A stretch of 64,000 nucleotides of DNA from a bacterium (GTDB lineage: Bacteria > Sysuimicrobiota > Sysuimicrobiia > Sysuimicrobiales > Humicultoraceae), in the NCBI GenBank assembly GCA_031082185.1, contig JAVHLI010000010.1, positions 1 to 64,000 of the forward strand, in the 5' to 3' direction. The first letter of the stretch is position 1, and the number at the start of each line of letters is the position of its first letter. Of this stretch, positions 59,775 through 64,000 are shown one piece after another. The translations under genes were made by a program, and so were the position numbers. The notes below the pieces were generated by a model. That model was not told the DNA's origin. It saw only the letters and a list, made by a program, of their open reading frames with translations, and searched no databases.

Positions 59775-60680
59775 TCAGCGGATCGCGCCTTTGAACATTC
59801 CAGACATGATGTAGCGCTGGAAGATCAACGCCAGAACCATCGGCGGAATGATGCTCACCACGGCGACTGCATTGATGAGACCGTAGTCCGTGTACACATC
59901 GCGCTCGCCCACCAGCATGGCCGCGACAACCTGAAGGGTCATGGAATTCTGCGTCTTTGCCAGGATCAGGGGAACCAGGAATGCGCTCCATGTGGTCATG
60001 AACACGATGATCGCTGTTACGATCAGCCCGGGCACCGCCAGCGGCATGACGATGCGTACGAGCAGCATGAAGCGGCTGCACCCGTCGATGCGCGCGGCGT
60101 CCTCCAGTTCCAGAGGAATAGCCGAGAAGTACTCCCGCAGAATCCATATGGCAAAAGGGAGCTCCAGGGCGGTGAGCACAACGACAATGCCAAGGAGGCT
60201 GTCGATCAGCCCAAGCGCCTTCATGAGGACGAACAGCGGGATGAGGATGGCGACAATCGGGACGGACCGGATCACCAGGGTACCGCCCAATACGGTGCCT
60301 TTGCCGCGGAAATCGAATCGGGCGAAGGCGTACGCTGCGGGCGCCCCCAGGCCAATCGTCAGGAACACCGTCGCGAACCCCACCGCAAACGTATTGACCA
60401 TGACCCGCGGGATCCAGAGAACAAATGGAGGGATCCAGGTGGCCGCAAGGTTCGGTTGGTACTCCTGGCCGTAGCGCTTTCCCGCAAACACCGCGTAGTA
60501 GTTCGTGAACCAGGGATCTGCTGGCTTGATGCGTGGTGGATATTGGAACAGTTGTTCATTGGTCTGGAAGCTTGATGCCAGCGTCCACGCGAATGGAAAG
60601 AGGATGTAGGCGAGGAGCAAGGTCGCCGCCAGTACGAGCAGCCCCTTCCGGAGCAGACGGCCTGCGCGGATGGTTGCCAT
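59775..60680 (-). CDS. CUT1-type ABC permease (MalG-like)
   Basis: About 301 residues: LVLAATLLLAYILFPFAWTL (TM1), SFQTNEQLF, GAPAAYAFARFDFRGKG, and the EAA loop LEDAARIDGCSRFMLLVRIV MPLAVPG. Start ATG 60680, nine bases after the partner permease stop, with GGAGGTG upstream. Confidence 0.93.
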   Translation of the reverse strand: MATIRAGRLLRKGLLVLAATLLLAYILFPFAWTLASSFQTNEQLFQYPPRIKPADPWFTNYYAVFAGKRYGQEYQPNLAATWIPPFVLWIPRVMVNTFAVGFATVFLTIGLGAPAAYAFARFDFRGKGTVLGGTLVIRSVPIVAILIPLFVLMKALGLIDSLLGIVVVLTALELPFAIWILREYFSAIPLELEDAARIDGCSRFMLLVRIVMPLAVPGLIVTAIIVFMTTWSAFLVPLILAKTQNSMTLQVVAAMLVGERDVYTDYGLINAVAVVSIIPPMVLALIFQRYIMSGMFKGAIR

Positions 60681-60688
60681 CACGATCG

Positions 60689-61615
60689 CTACACCTCCGT
60701 TTGCCGGTACAGGAGGCCTAGGTAGACGCCCGATAGGACGACTACGAGACCCGCGGTCACGAAAGCAATGGCTGATCCGAATCCGAAGTCCCAGTATCGG
60801 AAGGACGTCACATACGCCCAGTAAGACAGGGTTGTCGTGGCTCCCGCGGGGCCTCCCAGTGTCATCGTGAAGATCAGGTCGAACATCTTCAGGGCGGCTG
60901 CGCTCTGGAAGATGAGGATGACCACCGTGATGTTCTTCAACAGGGGCATGGTGATGAACAAGAAGCGCTGCGCGACGTTGGCGCCATCGACCATCGCTGC
61001 CTCGTAGATCTCCGCGGGGATACCCTGGAGCGCCGCCAGGAACAAGAGCGCAGAGAACGGCATCTCCTTCCAGATGTTGGCCATGATCACGGAGAACATG
61101 GGGTAGTCGATGAGCCAATTGACCGGTTGTGCGATCACGCCTACAGTCTGGAGCACGTGGTTGAGCACGCCGTACCGAGCGCTGTAGAGCCACCACCACA
61201 TGGTACCGGCCGCGATTCCCGGAATTGCCCACGGCAGGAGGAGCGAGGTTCGCACAATACCCCGCCCCGGGAATTCTTGGCTGAGCAGTAGCGCTGCGGC
61301 CAGGCCGAGAACCGTGGAGGCGACGATGGATGTTGCTACGAGGACCGTTGTGTTTGTCAGCACCTCGCGACTCGGCCCGTCAGTGAAGACGCGAACGAAG
61401 TTACTGAGGCCGACGAATACCTCCGGGCGGGGTGACGCCTTGAGATTCCAGGCGAACCAGCTTGTATAGAACGCGAAGCCGAGCGGCAGAAGAATGAGCG
61501 CCGCGATGAGCGCAGAGGCAGGGATCAGTCCCGCGAGAACGAACCGCCGATCGCCGGACCGTACCTGCCCCAGGGTCCGAGACGCCCGGGCTAGCGCTGC
61601 TACATTCCTCGCCAT
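60689..61615 (-). CDS. CUT1-type ABC permease (MalF-like)
   Basis: A 308-residue permease: LAGLIPASALIAALILLPLG first helix, FVGLSNFVRVFTDGPSREVL, LLLPWAIPGIAAGTMWWWLY, and the EAA loop IYEAAMVDGANVAQRFLFIT MPLL. ATG with GAGG upstream. It pairs with the MalG-like protein at 59775. Confidence 0.93.
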   Translation of the reverse strand: MARNVAALARASRTLGQVRSGDRRFVLAGLIPASALIAALILLPLGFAFYTSWFAWNLKASPRPEVFVGLSNFVRVFTDGPSREVLTNTTVLVATSIVASTVLGLAAALLLSQEFPGRGIVRTSLLLPWAIPGIAAGTMWWWLYSARYGVLNHVLQTVGVIAQPVNWLIDYPMFSVIMANIWKEMPFSALLFLAALQGIPAEIYEAAMVDGANVAQRFLFITMPLLKNITVVILIFQSAAALKMFDLIFTMTLGGPAGATTTLSYWAYVTSFRYWDFGFGSAIAFVTAGLVVVLSGVYLGLLYRQTEV

Positions 61616-61667
61616 ATGCGCTTACCTCACCCCCGGGCCACGTGTGCTTGCCGCGCCGGAGACCCGG

Positions 61668-63008
61668 TCACTTCTTCCCCAATTCATCGGCTCGCCGGGC
61701 AATCGCCTGGAGGGTCTGCTCGACCGTCTGTCGACCCAGCAGCGCCTTCTGGAGTTCCTGATTCATGGCGTCCCGCAGCTCTGGGAAGAACGGCTCCATG
61801 TACTGTGGAACGATGTCAGCATACGTCTTCAGCTTCGCCATGGTGGCCTTGGCCTGGCTGAGATCCACCCACTTGCTCCAGGAGTCCAGGATCTCCTTGT
61901 CGGTCTCGAACGCCTTGAACGAAAGCCCGCGCGCGTTGAAGCCACCGTAGGGCCGGACTAGGTTCTCGGGAGCCGCCAGCCAGCGCATAAAAGCGTCGAC
62001 GGCCTCCCAGTGCCGTCCTCCCCTGGCTCTGGCGCGTGACGTCACGGCGAAGATGTCGGTCCTGGCCATGTTGATCCCCTTGTCCGGCGCTGGTGCGATA
62101 GCGAAGTTGCCAGCCTCCTTCGAGGCCCCTGAGGAGTTGAACCGGATCAAGTCGTGGAAGCTGACCTGAAACCCCATAGGAACATCCCCGCGTCCGAGGA
62201 GTTCGGAGATCTTGCCGGCATCCAATTCAAACGAGGTGCGGTCGAAGATGCCGCTCTGCAGCCCCTGTACCATTAGCTGTAGGGCCCGATAACCTGGGGA
62301 AGTCTTCTCGAGGAACTGCGGGCGAAGGGCCTTGTCCCAAAGGGTCCCGCCCATGCTCGCGGTTATGAGCTCCCATGACCAGTGGATGCTGTCGGAAGAT
62401 GAGGTGACGTTCCATGGCCACACGATGGGAGCGGTGAACATCTTCTTCTCCTTCATCGTCATGGCAATGTTGGAAACTTCGTCCCACGTTGTGGGCGGCT
62501 TGCTGAAACCTGCCTGGCGAAGCAGACGCATATTGTACGGGAAGATGTGCACGGCGTGGAAGTAGGGGACACCGTGCAAGACGCCTTTGTACGAAGAATT
62601 GGAGCGAGCGCTCGCGGTCAGGTCGCGCTTCAATTGACCAGACCAGGCGAGCCCCTCTATGTTGGTGAGGAAACCCGCTTTGACAAACGACGACAGGTCG
62701 CCATACATGATGGCAACCACGTCCAGATCATCTGGGTTCCCAACTATCACGGAGAGCGCTACGTCACGGATCCGGCCTGACGGCGTGGGCCGCCAGTTTA
62801 TCCGGATACCTGGATTCTGCACCATGAACTTCTTCGCGGATTCCTCGTTGATAGTTGGGAGAGCCGTGGTGGTCATCCATGTGACTGTCTCGGGTTGCTG
62901 GGCCAGGCCAATGGGCGGCAAAGCAAGGAGGGCTGCCAAGAAGCACACGACCAAGATCCGGAGGGCGACGTGCCTTTCTGCGACCCGACTCCAGTGGACA
63001 CCATCCAT
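61668..63008 (-). CDS. CUT1-type solute-binding protein
   Basis: A 446-residue family-1 binding protein. Signal peptide ALRILVVCFLAALLALPPIG with a cut near LAQQP, then VTWMTTTALPTINEESAKKF, GVLHGVPYFHAVHIFPYNMR LLRQAGFSKPPTTWDEV and a C-terminal lobe. The family is usually sugar-specific, but the enzymes in this operon (deacylase, aminotransferases) argue for an N-acylated amino compound. GGGGAGG before ATG. It follows the FCD-type regulator by about 80 bases. Confidence 0.88.
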   Translation of the reverse strand: MDGVHWSRVAERHVALRILVVCFLAALLALPPIGLAQQPETVTWMTTTALPTINEESAKKFMVQNPGIRINWRPTPSGRIRDVALSVIVGNPDDLDVVAIMYGDLSSFVKAGFLTNIEGLAWSGQLKRDLTASARSNSSYKGVLHGVPYFHAVHIFPYNMRLLRQAGFSKPPTTWDEVSNIAMTMKEKKMFTAPIVWPWNVTSSSDSIHWSWELITASMGGTLWDKALRPQFLEKTSPGYRALQLMVQGLQSGIFDRTSFELDAGKISELLGRGDVPMGFQVSFHDLIRFNSSGASKEAGNFAIAPAPDKGINMARTDIFAVTSRARARGGRHWEAVDAFMRWLAAPENLVRPYGGFNARGLSFKAFETDKEILDSWSKWVDLSQAKATMAKLKTYADIVPQYMEPFFPELRDAMNQELQKALLGRQTVEQTLQAIARRADELGKK

Positions 63009-63086
63009 ATTGTGCCTCCCCTCTCGCTGTCTCCGGCTGTTTCAAGGTGAAGCCACTGTTCTATGCGGCGCCGTCACCTCCCCACT

Positions 63087-63929
63087 TCACTGCGGGCGAA
63101 TCCACCCGGGCCGTCGGCCACGATCACCGTTACCCCGAGTAGCCACTGTTTGTGGTGTAGCAACCATGCGCGCTGCCGACGGTTGACGAAGGCCTACGTG
63201 CTTTCCGGATCGCACCCGAAGCACAAGGGACCGCACGGCCTCAATGAGCCCGTCCAGGTGCACTTCCATTGCGCGCTGAGCAGCTGCAGGATCTCGCCCC
63301 TCGATCGCCGACAGAATGGCGTTGTGTTCGCGAGCACATTGAACGTGCTCGCGCGCTCGCGCCTTGCGAACGAACGCCGACACCTCGCGATTCTTCCTGA
63401 TCATCTCCAGCAGACTCATGAGCAGTCCATTCCCGGAAGCCGCAGCGATGCTCTGGTGCAGAGACACATCGTGCTGCGTGTCGATCGACCCCTCCGACAC
63501 GGCGTGGCTGTGGGCGACGATGGCTTCCCGCATGTCGGCAATCTGGGCTGGGGTGGCTCGGGTTGCAGCAAGACGCGCGGTCTCCCGTTCGATCCCCCGG
63601 CGGGCTTCCAATACCTCGATGAGCGCCTCGGGATCCTTGAAGAAGAAGAAGGATGTGATCTTGCGACCACTGGATTCGCGTTCAAGTGCAACGCGTAGAA
63701 CTTGCAGGCGAGCGAGGCCTTTCCTGGTCAACGCCCGCCCGAGCTTCCCGGCCTTCCGAGTGCACCCAAGCATGTCAAAGTCCCTGAGCACTCGGCCTAC
63801 CGTGGCCTCTCCGACTTCGATACCCGCGACACGCAGGTGTTGCTGTAGCTGCGAGGCACCTATCCACCCGGACGTCTTCGCGAGAACGTCGAGGACGACG
63901 AGCTCCATCTGCTGTCGGCGGTTGTGCAT
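63087..63929 (-). CDS. FCD-domain (FadR-like C-terminal) transcriptional regulator
   Basis: A 280-residue regulator. N-terminal winged helix (VLDVLAKTSGWIGASQLQQHL, GEATVGRVLRDFDMLG), not the usual GntR sequence. The C-terminal FCD domain is clear: LIEVLEARRGIERETARLAA, then AHSHAVSEGSIDTQHDVSLHQ SIAAASGN (metal-binding Asp and His), AREHVQCAREHNAILSAIEGRD and AMEVHLDGLIEAV. FCD regulators sense organic acids or amino acids. It leads the minus-strand operon it probably controls. ATG 63929 with GGGAG five bases upstream. Confidence 0.85.
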   Translation of the reverse strand: MHNRRQQMELVVLDVLAKTSGWIGASQLQQHLRVAGIEVGEATVGRVLRDFDMLGCTRKAGKLGRALTRKGLARLQVLRVALERESSGRKITSFFFFKDPEALIEVLEARRGIERETARLAATRATPAQIADMREAIVAHSHAVSEGSIDTQHDVSLHQSIAAASGNGLLMSLLEMIRKNREVSAFVRKARAREHVQCAREHNAILSAIEGRDPAAAQRAMEVHLDGLIEAVRSLVLRVRSGKHVGLRQPSAARMVATPQTVATRGNGDRGRRPGWIRPQ

Positions 63930-63954
63930 CAGGTCTCCCTGCGAGGGTTTATCA

Positions 63955-63964
63955 TCATCGATGA
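63955..63964. promoter_or_regulatory. Palindrome TCATCGATGA at the regulator's transcription start
   Basis: A perfect ten-base palindrome just downstream of the -10 box of the FCD regulator's promoter, where a repressor would block initiation. Its position suits autoregulation. Confidence 0.4.
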
Positions 63965-63966
63965 AG

Positions 63967-63996
63967 AAGATAGCATCAATCGCGTCGTTGCGTCAA
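63967..63996 (-). promoter_or_regulatory. Promoter candidate for the FCD regulator and catabolic operon
   Basis: On the minus strand TTGACG (63996-63991) and TATCTT (63972-63967) are separated by 18 bases, about 40 bases upstream of the regulator's ATG. Confidence 0.5.
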
Positions 63997-64000
63997 GAAG

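Overview
This is a GC-rich chromosomal segment from a free-living, probably heterotrophic bacterium. Genes are tightly packed with frequent ATGA/GTGA stop-start overlaps and strong GGAGG-type ribosome binding sites. No rRNA or taxonomic marker is present, so I do not name a phylum. The content (many solute importers, UroD-like methyltransferases, a corrinoid protein, aminotransferases, a ferritin) fits a soil, sediment or groundwater organism living on many small organic substrates.

Layout. 1-3.6 kb: the 3' end of a tRNA-Lys, a UroD-family gene, a type IV AbiEi/AbiEii toxin-antitoxin pair, a decayed transposase, then a second copy of the tRNA 3' half. 3.9-11.2 kb (minus): an Opp/Dpp-type importer without ATPases, interleaved with an FGGY kinase, a threonine-synthase-like enzyme and an amidohydrolase. 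11.4-14.3 kb: a SelA-like PLP enzyme and a DhaK/DhaL kinase pair. 14.3-15.0 kb: gene debris (aldehyde ferredoxin oxidoreductase tail, transposase tail, tRNA-like repeat). 15.2-19.9 kb: a complete Pot-type importer with a creatininase-family enzyme. 20.2-23.4 kb: a broken secreted-protein gene, a secreted hypothetical, a polytopic membrane protein and a deazaflavin-type reductase.

23.6-34.4 kb (plus): a corrinoid protein, two UroD-like proteins, a LacI regulator, a cupin and a complete five-gene Opp-type importer. 34.4-40.6 kb: a GpsA-like dehydrogenase, a metallophosphoesterase and a CUT1 importer (no ATPase), transcribed divergently from a SorC-type regulator across a recognisable promoter/operator. 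40.6-46.3 kb (minus): UroD-like protein, sugar isomerase/epimerase, MFS pump, SYLF protein, cold shock protein, DUF305 protein and a degenerate endonuclease V. 46.4-53.3 kb (plus): serine hydrolase, MFS, ferritin, L-2-hydroxyglutarate oxidase, M19 dipeptidase and threonine synthase.

53.2-63.9 kb (minus): a long catabolic cluster led by an FCD-domain regulator: CUT1 importer with its own ATPase, M14-type deacylase, two aminotransferases, a PIG-L protein resembling 4-oxalomesaconate hydratase (GalB) and an HpcH/HpaI aldolase.

The window reads as a row of regulated uptake-and-catabolism modules. Two importers lack ATPases and may borrow those encoded elsewhere. The best candidates for new biology are the corrinoid/UroD/LacI/Opp island, the ATPase-less Dpp cluster with kinase and PLP enzyme, the family members with altered active sites (endonuclease V, M19, two UroD paralogues), and the tRNA-3'-half repeats bounding the AbiE module.
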